Positions 33,572 through 41,945 of a stretch of 64,000 nt of DNA are shown here, in pieces. The stretch lies in the NCBI RefSeq assembly GCF_000758605.1, contig NZ_CP009282.1, positions 6,138,001-6,202,000 on the forward strand. The letters are read 5' to 3'. Made by a program: the position numbers and the translations under genes. Numbering within the stretch: position 1 is the stretch's first letter; each line of letters opens with the position of its first letter. Below the pieces are notes generated by a model. The model did no database searches. It was not told the origin of the DNA and saw only the letters and a program-made list of their open reading frames with translations. This DNA is from Paenibacillus sp. FSL R5-0912. GTDB taxonomy: Bacteria; Bacillota; Bacilli; Paenibacillales; Paenibacillaceae.

Positions 33572-34959
33572 CCGCCCAGCAGGCCGGCCGGAGCAAACAC
33601 GTTCCCCGGCACCGCGAACTTTCCGCCGGAGGATACTTCAGCAGGCGCCTCCTCAACCGGTACAGCACTACGGTCATCCGGACTCGGGTCCAGCTGCTCC
33701 TGCAGTGCAAAAATCTGGGTGAAGTACTCCAGAGCTTCATTCCCCTGCTTCCCGCCGGACAACTCCTTAATGACATTAATCGGATCATGCATCATCTGGT
33801 TCACAATACTTTTGGTCAAGCGGCGGATAACCTTGCGCTGATGCTCATCCAGTTCAGGCAGCTTGTTGAACAGGCTGTCCATCGTTTCTTCATATATCCC
33901 GTTCGACTTGTCCTGCAGCGCACGGATCACCGGTCTGACACCGAGCGTCTTCAGCCACAGCTGGAATTCATCCATTGCCTCACTAATCATCACTTCAATC
34001 TTGGCCGCTTCACTGCGGCGCATTTCCAGATTACTCTCCACAATGCCTTCCAGATCATCTATATCATAGAGGAAGACATCCGGCACACTTGCCGCAGCCG
34101 GATCAATATCGCGGGGCACGGCAATGTCGATCATGAACAGCGGCCGAGAAGGCCGGCGCTTCATCCCCTCAGCTACTTGGGCAGCCGTCAGCACATAACC
34201 GTCCGCTCCCGTGGAGCTGATGACTATATCCACTTCATCCAGACGTTTCAGCGCCTCTTCAATCGTGCTTGGCTTGCCCGAGAACTTCTCGGCCAGCTCC
34301 ACCGCCCGGGACAACGTCCGGTTGGCGACAATAACCTCAGCCGCGCCGCTGCTGTACAGATGCTTGACCGTCAGCTCGCTCATTTTGCCGGCGCCGAGAA
34401 TAAGCACTCTTTTGCCGGTAAACATGCCAAAAATCCGCTTGCCAAGCTCCACCGCCGCGTAGCTGACCGAAACCGCGCTTTCACCGATAGAAGTCTCGCT
34501 ATGCGCACGTTTGCCGAGCGTCACCGCCTGTTTGAACAGCCGGTTGAACCACGTTCCGGTTACGCCCTCCGCCTGGGCAGTCAAAAAAGCACTGCGTACC
34601 TGTCCCAGGATCTGAGTCTCGCCGATCACCATGGAATCCAGGCCGCAGGTTACACGCAGCAGGTGTGCAATCGCCTGCTCGTCTTCATATATATACATAT
34701 GCTGTGCAAACACATCACTTTTTACACCAAACCACTGCTCCATGTAGCTGCGGATGAAATAACCGCACATATGAAGGCGGTCCACGACCACATAAATTTC
34801 CGTCCGGTTACAGGTGGCGACTACGACCCCTTCCAGAACGCTCTTCGTCTGCATCAGCTGATGAAGCGCAGCAGGCAGATCCTTCTCGGCAAAAGCGAAC
34901 TGTTCTCTCACCTCTACGGGAGCCGTACGGTAATTCAGGCCAACGACGACAATATGCAT
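33568..34959 (-). CDS. hemA: Glutamyl-tRNA reductase
   Basis: First enzyme of the C5 haem pathway: NADPH-dependent reduction of glutamyl-tRNA to glutamate-1-semialdehyde. The 463 residues begin HIVVVGLNYRTAPVEVREQ and contain the catalytic cysteine C50 (VVATCNRTEIYV), GETQILGQVRSAF and the NADPH motif VLILGAGKMSELT. A C-terminal dimerisation domain is complete and is followed by a Pro/Ala/Gly-rich tail. It leads the haem operon; a possible extended -10 (TGATATACT) lies near 35065 on the minus strand. Confidence 0.97.
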   Translation of the reverse strand: MHIVVVGLNYRTAPVEVREQFAFAEKDLPAALHQLMQTKSVLEGVVVATCNRTEIYVVVDRLHMCGYFIRSYMEQWFGVKSDVFAQHMYIYEDEQAIAHLLRVTCGLDSMVIGETQILGQVRSAFLTAQAEGVTGTWFNRLFKQAVTLGKRAHSETSIGESAVSVSYAAVELGKRIFGMFTGKRVLILGAGKMSELTVKHLYSSGAAEVIVANRTLSRAVELAEKFSGKPSTIEEALKRLDEVDIVISSTGADGYVLTAAQVAEGMKRRPSRPLFMIDIAVPRDIDPAAASVPDVFLYDIDDLEGIVESNLEMRRSEAAKIEVMISEAMDEFQLWLKTLGVRPVIRALQDKSNGIYEETMDSLFNKLPELDEHQRKVIRRLTKSIVNQMMHDPINVIKELSGGKQGNEALEYFTQIFALQEQLDPSPDDRSAVPVEEAPAEVSSGGKFAVPGNVFAPAGLLGG

Positions 34960-35258
34960 CGCTTGTTCACCATCCTAATCTCTATTCATTGGTGTAGGCA
35001 CTGTTACTGCTTATTAGCATGTATTAGTATCAATTTCACAAGATCTCAAATCGCTGTGTTAAGTATATCACATCAAAATACGGCTTTTTGCAAAACCTTT
35101 GAACTATTTATGAATTGCAGATAATAATTATTATAAATAAAAATCCGCCAAAGCACCATGCTTTAGAATGGGTTATTTAGAGTTTTTTTATGAATCCGCT
35201 GGTTATCTGTATAACTCAAACACTTTAATGTCACCTTATATAACATTAAAACAAAATA

Positions 35259-35287
35259 TTGACACACATTATTGCGAATGATAGCAT
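35259..35287 (+). promoter_or_regulatory. Probable sigma-A promoter of the purine-salvage operon
   Basis: Consensus TTGACA (35259-35264), 17 bp spacer, TAGCAT (35282-35287), about 100 bp before the riboswitch aptamer. The -10 matches the consensus at four of six bases. Confidence 0.5.
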
Positions 35288-35384
35288 ATAACAAATCACA
35301 TGCGTAATATTATATAACACAAACATTGAAAACAATCATTCAGAAACCATCCGAGTCACTAATATGTAAGATTCTCTAATTAAA

Positions 35385-35460
35385 CCTCTCTTGTATAAGC
35401 TCGTTAATTTGGAATGAGCGTATCTACAGGCAACCGTAAATTGCCCCAGGCTACAAGAGG
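35385..35460 (+). promoter_or_regulatory. Purine riboswitch aptamer (guanine type by C74 equivalent)
   Basis: P1 CTCTTG/CAAGAG (35388-35393 and 35454-35459); J1/2 TATAA; P2 GCTCGTT/AATGAGC with loop AATTTGG; J2/3 GTATCTAC; P3 GGCAA/TTGCC with the classic loop CCGTAAA; and CTAC before P1. The base aligned with position 74 is C (35451), as in guanine rather than adenine sensors. Odd points are a mismatch at the base of P3 and three extra bases in J3/1 compared with the xpt aptamer. Confidence 0.85.
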
Positions 35461-35563
35461 CCAGATAAGACACTGGAGCAACCAGTGAAGGGAACACGGC
35501 TAAGCCGGTCTTCTCCTCCTGACGTACCTGTCTTGTCCTGCGCCTCTTGGTCCTGGGGTTTTT
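35444..35563 (+). terminator. Riboswitch terminator that uses the aptamer's P3/J3-1/P1 3' strand
   Basis: CCCCAGG-CTA-CAAGAGG (35444-35460) pairs with CCTCTTG-GT-CCTGGGG (35543-35558) and is followed by TTTTT (35559-35563): 14 base pairs with one small internal loop. The enclosed 80 bases contain their own hairpin CACTGG/CCAGTG (35471-35487). Since the 5' arm is the 3' half of P1 plus J3/1, aptamer and terminator cannot coexist. Confidence 0.75.
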
Positions 35564-35604
35564 GGCATTTATATTTGGCATTTATAATAGAAGGAGTGAG
35601 GGCA

Positions 35605-36165
35605 ATGAGTGCATCCTACGCACGGTTAAGTGAATCGATCAGTCAAGCCAAGAATGTGAGGATCTACAAGAATAAAGATACCGCCTATGACTTTAAGCTG
35701 TACCCTTTCGGAGAACGAGGAACCTACATTGCCCCTGAGCTGATCAGTGAGATTACCGATAGTCTGGCAGAGGCCGTTACGGAACAATTCCCGGATTTCG
35801 ATTACATCGTATCGCCTGAACCGGGCGGGCATACCTGGGGCATGCTTGCGGCCTACAAGCTGATGAAGCCGATGAACATTCTGCGCCTCAGTACAGAGCT
35901 GTATGAGAATTACGAGGTCAGCATCAAACGCGAGACGGCGTATAATGAGAATTATATTTATTTTGACGGCTTCTCTTCCGGTGACCGGGTGCTGCTGCTG
36001 GATGATGTCATTAGTTCAGGCGCTACCATCCGCTGCATCGCTGAGCAAATGTCCGTTATGGGCGTTGAGCTTGTAGGTGTGCAGGCGATTCTGGCTAAAG
36101 GTGAACACTACAAGCAGCTGGAAACGGACATTGGAGTGCCGGTAAGGTTTCTATCCCAGGTATGA
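35605..36165 (+). CDS. Adenine phosphoribosyltransferase-like PRTase
   Basis: Purine-type phosphoribosyltransferase, transferring PRPP ribose-phosphate to a base. The PRPP loop is VLLLDDVISSGATIRCIAEQ; an SPEPGGHTWGMLAAYKL segment precedes it. I chose ATG 35605, preceded by GAAGGAGTGAGGGCA, giving 186 residues; the open frame extends to 35485 but that part runs through the riboswitch terminator. It resembles Apt (COG0503) but is not the housekeeping apt by context. First gene of the riboswitch operon with an IMPDH-like gene and hpt; the base it uses is not certain. Confidence 0.85.
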   Translation: MSASYARLSESISQAKNVRIYKNKDTAYDFKLYPFGERGTYIAPELISEITDSLAEAVTEQFPDFDYIVSPEPGGHTWGMLAAYKLMKPMNILRLSTELYENYEVSIKRETAYNENYIYFDGFSSGDRVLLLDDVISSGATIRCIAEQMSVMGVELVGVQAILAKGEHYKQLETDIGVPVRFLSQV

Positions 36166-36222
36166 AGTCTATAGAACTGCAATCGCAGAATTGATGAAAT
36201 TATAACAGGGGAGTGACAAGCC

Positions 36223-37737
36223 ATGGCTTATTATTATGAGCAGCCTTCAAGAACCTTCAGTGAGTTCCTGCTGGTGCCCAGCCTGACCACCAAAGAATGC
36301 ATCCCGGGGAATGTCGATCTCCGGACGCCAGTAACCAAATTCCGCAAGGGTGAGACTCCGGCGCTGACGATGAATCTGCCTGTTACCTCTGCGGTAATGC
36401 AGGCGGTATCCGACCATAACATGGCGATTGCCCTGGCCAAAAGCGGCGGCATCTCCTTCATCTATGGCTCGCAGTCTATCGAGCAGCAGGTTGAGATGGT
36501 CCGCCGGGTCAAAAAGTTCAAAGCCGGCTTCGTCCTCAGCGACTCCAATCTGAAGCCGGAGGATACACTGCAGGATGTACTGGCGCTGAAAGCGCGCAGC
36601 GGCCACTCCACCATTGCCATTACGGACAACGGGGAACCGACAGGCAAGCTGATGGGCATTGTCACAAGCCGCGATTACCGCGAGAACCGTCTGCCGCCGG
36701 AGTGCCCGATTACTGAATTTATGACGCCGTTATCTTCACTAATCTATGCCGAAGAAGGCATCACCTTAACTGAAGCCAACGATATGATCTGGGATCATAA
36801 GCTGAACTGCCTGCCGATTGTTAATGCCAGCGGTCATCTCGTTCACCTTGTGTTCCGCAAGGATTATGACAGCCATCAGGAGTACCCGCTGGAGCTGCAT
36901 GATGACAACAAACAGCTCATTGTCGGCGCAGGTATCAACTCCCGGGATTACAAAGAGCGCGTACCGGCGCTGGTGGAAGCCGGAGCAGATGTCCTGTGCA
37001 TTGATTCCTCTGACGGTTATTCCGAATGGCAGGCCGAAACCATCCATTATATTAAGGATACTTTCGGGGAGAAAGTGAAGGTCGGGGCGGGCAATGTCGT
37101 CGATAAGGAAGGTTTCCTATACCTCGTGGAAGCCGGGGCGGATTTCGTCAAAGTCGGCATCGGCGGCGGTTCCATCTGTATTACCCGGGAGCAAAAAGGG
37201 ATCGGACGCGGCCAGGCCTCCTCCGTCATTGAAGTCGCAGCCGCCCGCCAGGAATATTACGAGCAGACCGGCATCTATGTCCCGATCTGTTCCGATGGCG
37301 GGATTGTCCATGATTACCATATTGTGCTGGCGCTGGCGATGGGAGCTGACTTCGTGATGCTGGGCCGCTATTTTGCCAGATTCGATGAAAGCCCCGGACG
37401 CAAGCTGCTGGTCGGCGGGAACTTCGTCAAGGAATATTGGGGTGAGGGGTCGAGCCGCGCCCGCAACTGGCAGCGTTATGACTTCGGCAATGCTGACAAA
37501 GAGAGCAAGCTGGAGTTCGAGGAAGGCGTGGATTCCTTCATTCCTTACGCCGGACGGCTCAAGGATAATCTGGATCTCAGTATCAGCAAAATCAAATCAA
37601 CCATGTGCAACTGCGGCTCGCTGACCATCCCGGCACTGCAGAAGCAGGCGAAGATAACACTGGTTTCCTCCACAACCATCTTTGAAGGAGGCGCACATGA
37701 TGTTATGCTGAAGGAAAAGGACAGATCATCCTCCTGA
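36223..37737 (+). CDS. IMP dehydrogenase/GMP reductase family enzyme with CBS pair
   Basis: TIM-barrel enzyme of purine nucleotide interconversion, 504 residues. The CBS pair lies at about 105-225 (KLMGIVTSRDYREN, ITEFMTPLSSLIYA). The catalytic cysteine loop is VGIGGGSICITREQKGIGRG where canonical bacterial IMPDH has GIGPGSICTTR. The flap region contains GSSRARNWQRYDFG, whose Arg-Tyr pair resembles the IMPDH dyad. Annotation as IMPDH (IMP to XMP) is the default; GMP reductase activity cannot be excluded. GGGGAG precedes ATG 36223. Middle gene of the riboswitch operon. Confidence 0.85.
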   Translation: MAYYYEQPSRTFSEFLLVPSLTTKECIPGNVDLRTPVTKFRKGETPALTMNLPVTSAVMQAVSDHNMAIALAKSGGISFIYGSQSIEQQVEMVRRVKKFKAGFVLSDSNLKPEDTLQDVLALKARSGHSTIAITDNGEPTGKLMGIVTSRDYRENRLPPECPITEFMTPLSSLIYAEEGITLTEANDMIWDHKLNCLPIVNASGHLVHLVFRKDYDSHQEYPLELHDDNKQLIVGAGINSRDYKERVPALVEAGADVLCIDSSDGYSEWQAETIHYIKDTFGEKVKVGAGNVVDKEGFLYLVEAGADFVKVGIGGGSICITREQKGIGRGQASSVIEVAAARQEYYEQTGIYVPICSDGGIVHDYHIVLALAMGADFVMLGRYFARFDESPGRKLLVGGNFVKEYWGEGSSRARNWQRYDFGNADKESKLEFEEGVDSFIPYAGRLKDNLDLSISKIKSTMCNCGSLTIPALQKQAKITLVSSTTIFEGGAHDVMLKEKDRSSS

Positions 37738-37767
37738 TCACATCCTAATCCATAAGGAGCGTCAACC

Positions 37768-38295
37768 ATGACACAAATTACCAAAGTTCTGGTTAGCAAG
37801 AACCAGCTGCAGCAAAGAGTTCAAGAACTGGGCGCTGAAATATCGCGTGACTATGAAGGCAAAGAGCTTGTACTTATCGGCATTCTCAAGGGCGGCGCTG
37901 TATTCATGTCCGACCTGATGCGCGAAATCACTTTCCCGGTCGGCATCGACTATATGTCAGTGTCCAGCTACGGTGCAAGCTCCACCTCCTCCGGTGTCAT
38001 CACGATCAAGAAGGATATCGACATGGATATCCGCGGCAAGCATGTCCTGCTCGTCGAGGATCTGATCGACACCGGCCTGACTCTGCAGCATCTGAGGCAG
38101 CTGTTCGCCCTGCGCGAAGCTGCAAGCGTCCGTATCTGTACTATTCTAAGCAAACCTTCCCGCCGCCTGGTCGAAGTTCCGGTCGAATACTGCGGCATTG
38201 ACATTCCCGATGAATTCGTTGTCGGCTATGGTCTGGATTACGCCGAGCAGTTCCGCAATCTTCCTGAGGTATGGATTGTGGAGACGGGCGATTAG
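37768..38295 (+). CDS. hpt: Hypoxanthine(-guanine) phosphoribosyltransferase
   Basis: Salvages hypoxanthine and guanine to IMP and GMP using PRPP. The 175 residues carry LVLIGILKGGAVFMSDLMR, the PRPP loop HVLLVEDLIDTGLTLQHL and the C-terminal VVGYGLDYAEQFRNLP. Standard length. AAGGAG precedes the ATG by seven bases. Last gene of the riboswitch operon; a strong terminator follows at 38308. Gram-positive genomes usually have another hpt next to tilS/ftsH, so this may be a second copy. Confidence 0.95.
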   Translation: MTQITKVLVSKNQLQQRVQELGAEISRDYEGKELVLIGILKGGAVFMSDLMREITFPVGIDYMSVSSYGASSTSSGVITIKKDIDMDIRGKHVLLVEDLIDTGLTLQHLRQLFALREAASVRICTILSKPSRRLVEVPVEYCGIDIPDEFVVGYGLDYAEQFRNLPEVWIVETGD

Positions 38296-38307
38296 ACTAG
38301 GATTAAG

Positions 38308-38347
38308 AAACCGTCAATTCTCCTATAGCTGGAGAATTGACGGTTTC
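38308..38347. terminator. Bidirectional terminator between hpt and lacI-type gene
   Basis: GAAACCGTCAATTCTCC and GGAGAATTGACGGTTTC form a perfect stem around a short loop, ending TTTG on the plus strand. It lies between two convergent genes. Confidence 0.88.
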
Positions 38348-38352
38348 TTTGT

Positions 38353-39387
38353 TCAGCAGAGAGATGGTTCCGCAACTGTCTCCCCTGTCAGAAACGGTCC
38401 CAGCAGCCGGATTTGCTCATAAGGTGCCAGCGGATTGGCAATCCGCCGCAGCATCAGCTCAGCCGCCCGCTCCCCTGCCTCCTGGACCAGCAGCGCCGGG
38501 CGCGACAAACCGGGACAAGCCTCCAGTTCCCCATGCTCCATCGCAACAATTGATATCTGCTCCGGAATATTAAGTCCCCATTCCTGCACCTTCCGCAGAA
38601 TGGGCCAGGCTTGTCCATGATTCGCCGAGAGAATAGCCGTAGGGCTTCCTGTCTGAAGAATGGCCGATAAGTCAGCAAGCCATTGAGGATCAGCGGGGTT
38701 CACATGATACATCTGTTCAGCAGCGGAAATTCCCCGGCTTGCGCAGGCGGCCCTGAAGCTCTGATAGCGCAAGCGGAATCCCCTCTGTCCGTCCGGCTCA
38801 CCCACGTACAGAATTCGGCGATGACCGCTGCGGCAGAGCGCATTTACCGCAAGAATGATCGCATGCTGGACATCCCAGATTACACTGTCCACCTCGGCCC
38901 CTTCGGGCGGGAAATTGATCATTACCTTCGGAAGACCAAGCTGCAGCAGAATGGTCTCCGCCCAGACGGGCAGCAGCGGCGATAGAAACAGTCCGTCGCA
39001 GTATAGAATGCCGCTCTCCTCCAGCCAGTCCGCCAGCTTGTCCGGCTGGTGTCCCTCAAACGGCAGCAATATGGATTGTACCTGATGGCCCAGCTCATCC
39101 ATGCGCTGATGCAGACCATGGAACTGCAGATTCAGAAGAGAGTGGTCTGCAGGCATCAGCATGACGAACCGGCGGGGCTTGCCCGCCGCATAGGCAATGG
39201 ATTCAGCGGCAAGCCCCGCTTCCTGCGCTTTGGTCGCATAATTCATTGCCCGGGCAGTAGCGAATACCCGCCTGCGGGTCGGTTCCGACATGCCCGGCAG
39301 CCCGCGCAGCGCTTTGGATACTGTGTACACGCTCAGCCCCAGGCGGTCCGCCAGATCGCGCAGCGTGACCGTTTTTCTCTTTGACAC
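38353..39387 (-). CDS. LacI family transcriptional regulator
   Basis: Sugar-responsive repressor-type regulator, 344 residues. The N-terminal HTH reads TVTLRDLADRLGLSVYTVSK with the hinge helix that follows; the rest is a periplasmic-binding-protein-like effector domain. The start is GTG at 39387, with AGGGGGAAG upstream and the family N-terminus directly after; the open frame to 39450 adds a non-homologous leader. It is divergent from the FAD oxidoreductase gene (150 bp apart), which it may control. Confidence 0.9.
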   Translation of the reverse strand: MSKRKTVTLRDLADRLGLSVYTVSKALRGLPGMSEPTRRRVFATARAMNYATKAQEAGLAAESIAYAAGKPRRFVMLMPADHSLLNLQFHGLHQRMDELGHQVQSILLPFEGHQPDKLADWLEESGILYCDGLFLSPLLPVWAETILLQLGLPKVMINFPPEGAEVDSVIWDVQHAIILAVNALCRSGHRRILYVGEPDGQRGFRLRYQSFRAACASRGISAAEQMYHVNPADPQWLADLSAILQTGSPTAILSANHGQAWPILRKVQEWGLNIPEQISIVAMEHGELEACPGLSRPALLVQEAGERAAELMLRRIANPLAPYEQIRLLGPFLTGETVAEPSLC

Positions 39388-39537
39388 ACGGCTTCCCCCT
39401 TTTACTTGGCCATTCCATTCTTCCATAGCTCTCCTGCAATGCAACCCCACAATCCCCTAAGTACAACTAAAATCAAGCTATAATCCCTTGTTCCTTATAT
39501 CTATTATAAAGCTAAGCTCTATATAGAAAGGATGAAT

Positions 39538-40863
39538 ATGGTGAAAAAAGAACAGATAAATCTGCAGGTGGCCGCAGAGATATATGAGGAGGCCGATGTC
39601 GTAGTGATCGGGGGCGGTCCGGCCGGGACAGCGGCGGCGATCTCCGCCGCCCGCTGCGGACAGAAGGTAATACTGCTGGAGCAATCAGGGCAGCTTGGAG
39701 GGATGGGAACACTGGCTAATGTCAGCATCTATATGAGTGTCGGCAACGTGACCGGCATCTACCGTGAAATGCTTGAAGAGACAACTCCCGAAGCCGTTCC
39801 CGGCTCCCACCTGATATCGCTGCACTCCCGGAAGGACCAGTATTCCCCCTTTGCAGTGCGCCATTATCTGAACGGAAAACTGCACCGGGAGAAGGTTAAG
39901 GTCTTCTACCACACCGTCTATGTCCAGCCCGTCATGGAGGGGCAGCGGGTACGCGGAGTACTAGCCCGGACCCGCGAAGGGCTGAAGGCCTTCATGGGCG
40001 GGATTGTGCTGGACTGCTCAGGGGACGCCGCTGTGGCCAGGGATGCCGGAGTGCCTATGCGCTACGGCCGGGAAAAGGATGGATTAACACAGCCTATGAC
40101 CCTTATGTTCACCATGCAGAATACCGGCAAGCCAGTTGTCCCTTATCTTCCTGAGGACTGTGAGATATATGAGTCCGTAGACGATCTGCCGCAGGGACGC
40201 CACCTGTACTGGGAAAAGAATGATGACGGCACGCTTCTGGTCAATATGACCCGCGTTAAGGGCAACGGCGCCCGTATTGAAGACGTCAACTTCGCGGAGC
40301 GCGAGGCTCTGCGCCAGGTTTTCTCAACGGCCCATTATTTGCAGCGCAACGGCTTTGAGAATTACATTATTGCCCATATTCCCGGCCAGACCGGTGTGAG
40401 GGAAACCGGGCAAATCGTTGGCCTGTACACCTTGACCGAACAGGATTTGCTTGAAGCCCGCAGGTTCGGGGATGTCGTGGCGCAGACCAATTATGAAATC
40501 GATATTCACAGCCCTGACGGGCAAAGAACGACGGAGGAGCGCCAGCTGGGAAGCTACGATATTCCGTACCGCTGTATGGTACCTGCCGGTGTGCAGGGGC
40601 TATTGGTAGCGGGACGAAGCATTTCGGCAACTCATGTAGCCATGTCCTCCATGCGCGTGCAGGCTACCTGCTATGCACTGGGTCAGGCGGCCGGAATCGC
40701 AGCAGCTGTCGCCAAGGAAGAGGGCACCGTCCATATGGCGGATATTTCAATTCCGCGGCTGCATCAGCTGCTGGCTGAGCAGGGCGTACAGTTTCATGGA
40801 ACTGTGCTGTCTGCCGGGAACAACGGCCAGCGGGTTGCCCCTGAATGTTCCGGGAAATTATAA
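39538..40863 (+). CDS. FAD-dependent oxidoreductase (FAD_oxidored family)
   Basis: Probable cytoplasmic flavoenzyme with unknown substrate. The dinucleotide motif VVVIGGGPAGTAAAISAARC lies at about 22-41, GGMGTLANV follows, and the C-terminal FAD segment is GLLVAGRSISATHVAMSSMR. About 441 residues, no signal peptide. I prefer ATG 39538 (AAAGG six bases upstream); an in-frame ATG at 39532 is too close to that site. It is flanked by LacI and AraC regulators and near a GH105 gene, so oxidation of a sugar or sugar acid is a reasonable guess only. Confidence 0.85.
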   Translation: MVKKEQINLQVAAEIYEEADVVVIGGGPAGTAAAISAARCGQKVILLEQSGQLGGMGTLANVSIYMSVGNVTGIYREMLEETTPEAVPGSHLISLHSRKDQYSPFAVRHYLNGKLHREKVKVFYHTVYVQPVMEGQRVRGVLARTREGLKAFMGGIVLDCSGDAAVARDAGVPMRYGREKDGLTQPMTLMFTMQNTGKPVVPYLPEDCEIYESVDDLPQGRHLYWEKNDDGTLLVNMTRVKGNGARIEDVNFAEREALRQVFSTAHYLQRNGFENYIIAHIPGQTGVRETGQIVGLYTLTEQDLLEARRFGDVVAQTNYEIDIHSPDGQRTTEERQLGSYDIPYRCMVPAGVQGLLVAGRSISATHVAMSSMRVQATCYALGQAAGIAAAVAKEEGTVHMADISIPRLHQLLAEQGVQFHGTVLSAGNNGQRVAPECSGKL

Positions 40864-40867
40864 GCCT

Positions 40868-41806
40868 TTAACCACCGCCCTGCCGGAGCAGCTTACGGTA
40901 ACGGCCCGGCGGTACACCAGTCAGGCGTTTGAAGCTGCGGCAAAAATAAGACAGATCTTGAAATCCGGCTGTCACCGCAACCTCGATCAGCGGTATACTC
41001 TCAGCTTCCAGCAGCTCCTTGGCACGGTTGATCCGGTAATGTGTTAAATATTCCAGAATCGTAATGCCGGTCTCCTGCTTAAAGATCCGGTGCAAATAGG
41101 AGCGGGAGAAATGAAAATAACGGACCATCTCTTCTATCCGGAAGGGGAGCTTGTAGTGGTCGGCAATGTAGCCGGTCATCTGCACCGCGAGCAGCTTCCT
41201 GCGCTCCTCCGCTTGCCGGGAAGGCGGACCAGCCTTCTCCCGTGTCAACACAGCGAACAGCCGGAGCAGAAGGCTTTGCACTTCTAGGGTATACGCTTCC
41301 CTCTTGCCTGTAAGCTCGCTCTCCAGCTCGAGCAAAATAGCCCGGACGCTCTCCAGCTGTCCGGTGTTTAGCTGCCAGAGCACAGAAGCAGACGCTCCAT
41401 CGGGCAGCCATTCGCAGACCTGCTCCGCCGTGAAACGGTCTACGCCGCAAAGCCTGTCCAGATATCTCTCGTCTACTGAAAGAATCTGCCGGTGCAGCAG
41501 CTGGCCATTGGCCGGTCTGGGCATATGCAGCACGGACGGCCTCACAATAATCAGGCTGCCCGCGAAGATCCTGTAGGCTTGATCGCCTGCAATGAATTCC
41601 CCGCTTCCTGCCAGGCAGAAGTACCATTCATAACCGTGATGCGAGTGCAGTTCCGCCTGCTGAATGCCATTAATGCGCTGTACACATTGAACCGGGTAAT
41701 CTACAAGCGCCCTGTTCGTCATATCATCGATCATATAGGAATTCTGCTTCTTCAATCCCGCTGAAGAAGCAGAATTCAACTCATTTACAGATCTCATTCC
41801 AGACAT
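40868..41806 (-). CDS. AraC family transcriptional regulator (cupin plus HTH)
   Basis: Sugar-type activator, 312 residues from ATG 41806, chosen because AAAGGAAG precedes it. A cupin-like sensor domain at about 45-130 (ELHSHHGYEWYFCLAGSGEF) is followed by two helix-turn-helix motifs near the C-terminus (FRIEEMVRYFHFSRSYLHRI and IEVAVTAGFQDLSYFCRSFK). It is divergent from the GH105 gene across 139 bp and ends four bases from the stop of the convergent FAD oxidoreductase gene, so it likely controls GH105. Confidence 0.92.
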   Translation of the reverse strand: MSGMRSVNELNSASSAGLKKQNSYMIDDMTNRALVDYPVQCVQRINGIQQAELHSHHGYEWYFCLAGSGEFIAGDQAYRIFAGSLIIVRPSVLHMPRPANGQLLHRQILSVDERYLDRLCGVDRFTAEQVCEWLPDGASASVLWQLNTGQLESVRAILLELESELTGKREAYTLEVQSLLLRLFAVLTREKAGPPSRQAEERRKLLAVQMTGYIADHYKLPFRIEEMVRYFHFSRSYLHRIFKQETGITILEYLTHYRINRAKELLEAESIPLIEVAVTAGFQDLSYFCRSFKRLTGVPPGRYRKLLRQGGG

Positions 41807-41945
41807 GCCAAGCTTCCTTTCCTCATCAGTATAAGTGTACAATCCTCCAATACATTGGGCAGGATCACCCAAGAATTCATACAGGCAAGCCACTTATACT
41901 GCTTAATATAAGTTCAACTCTAGATCACAGGAGGACTAGTAGATT

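Larger units (their letters stand above)
34960..35604. other. Intergenic region between divergent hemA and the purine operon
   Basis: AT-rich. It contains the probable hemA promoter near 35065 (minus) and, on the plus strand, the promoter at 35259, the riboswitch aptamer and its terminator. A minus-strand open frame at 35336-35581 overlaps the riboswitch and looks spurious. Confidence 0.8.

Noticed and set aside
33787..35124. 445-codon plus-strand open frame
   Set aside because: It is antisense to hemA, has no recognisable domain, and follows from the codon bias of the real gene.
35336..35581. 81-codon minus-strand open frame
   Set aside because: It overlaps the riboswitch and its terminator, and is rich in Arg/Lys without a pattern.
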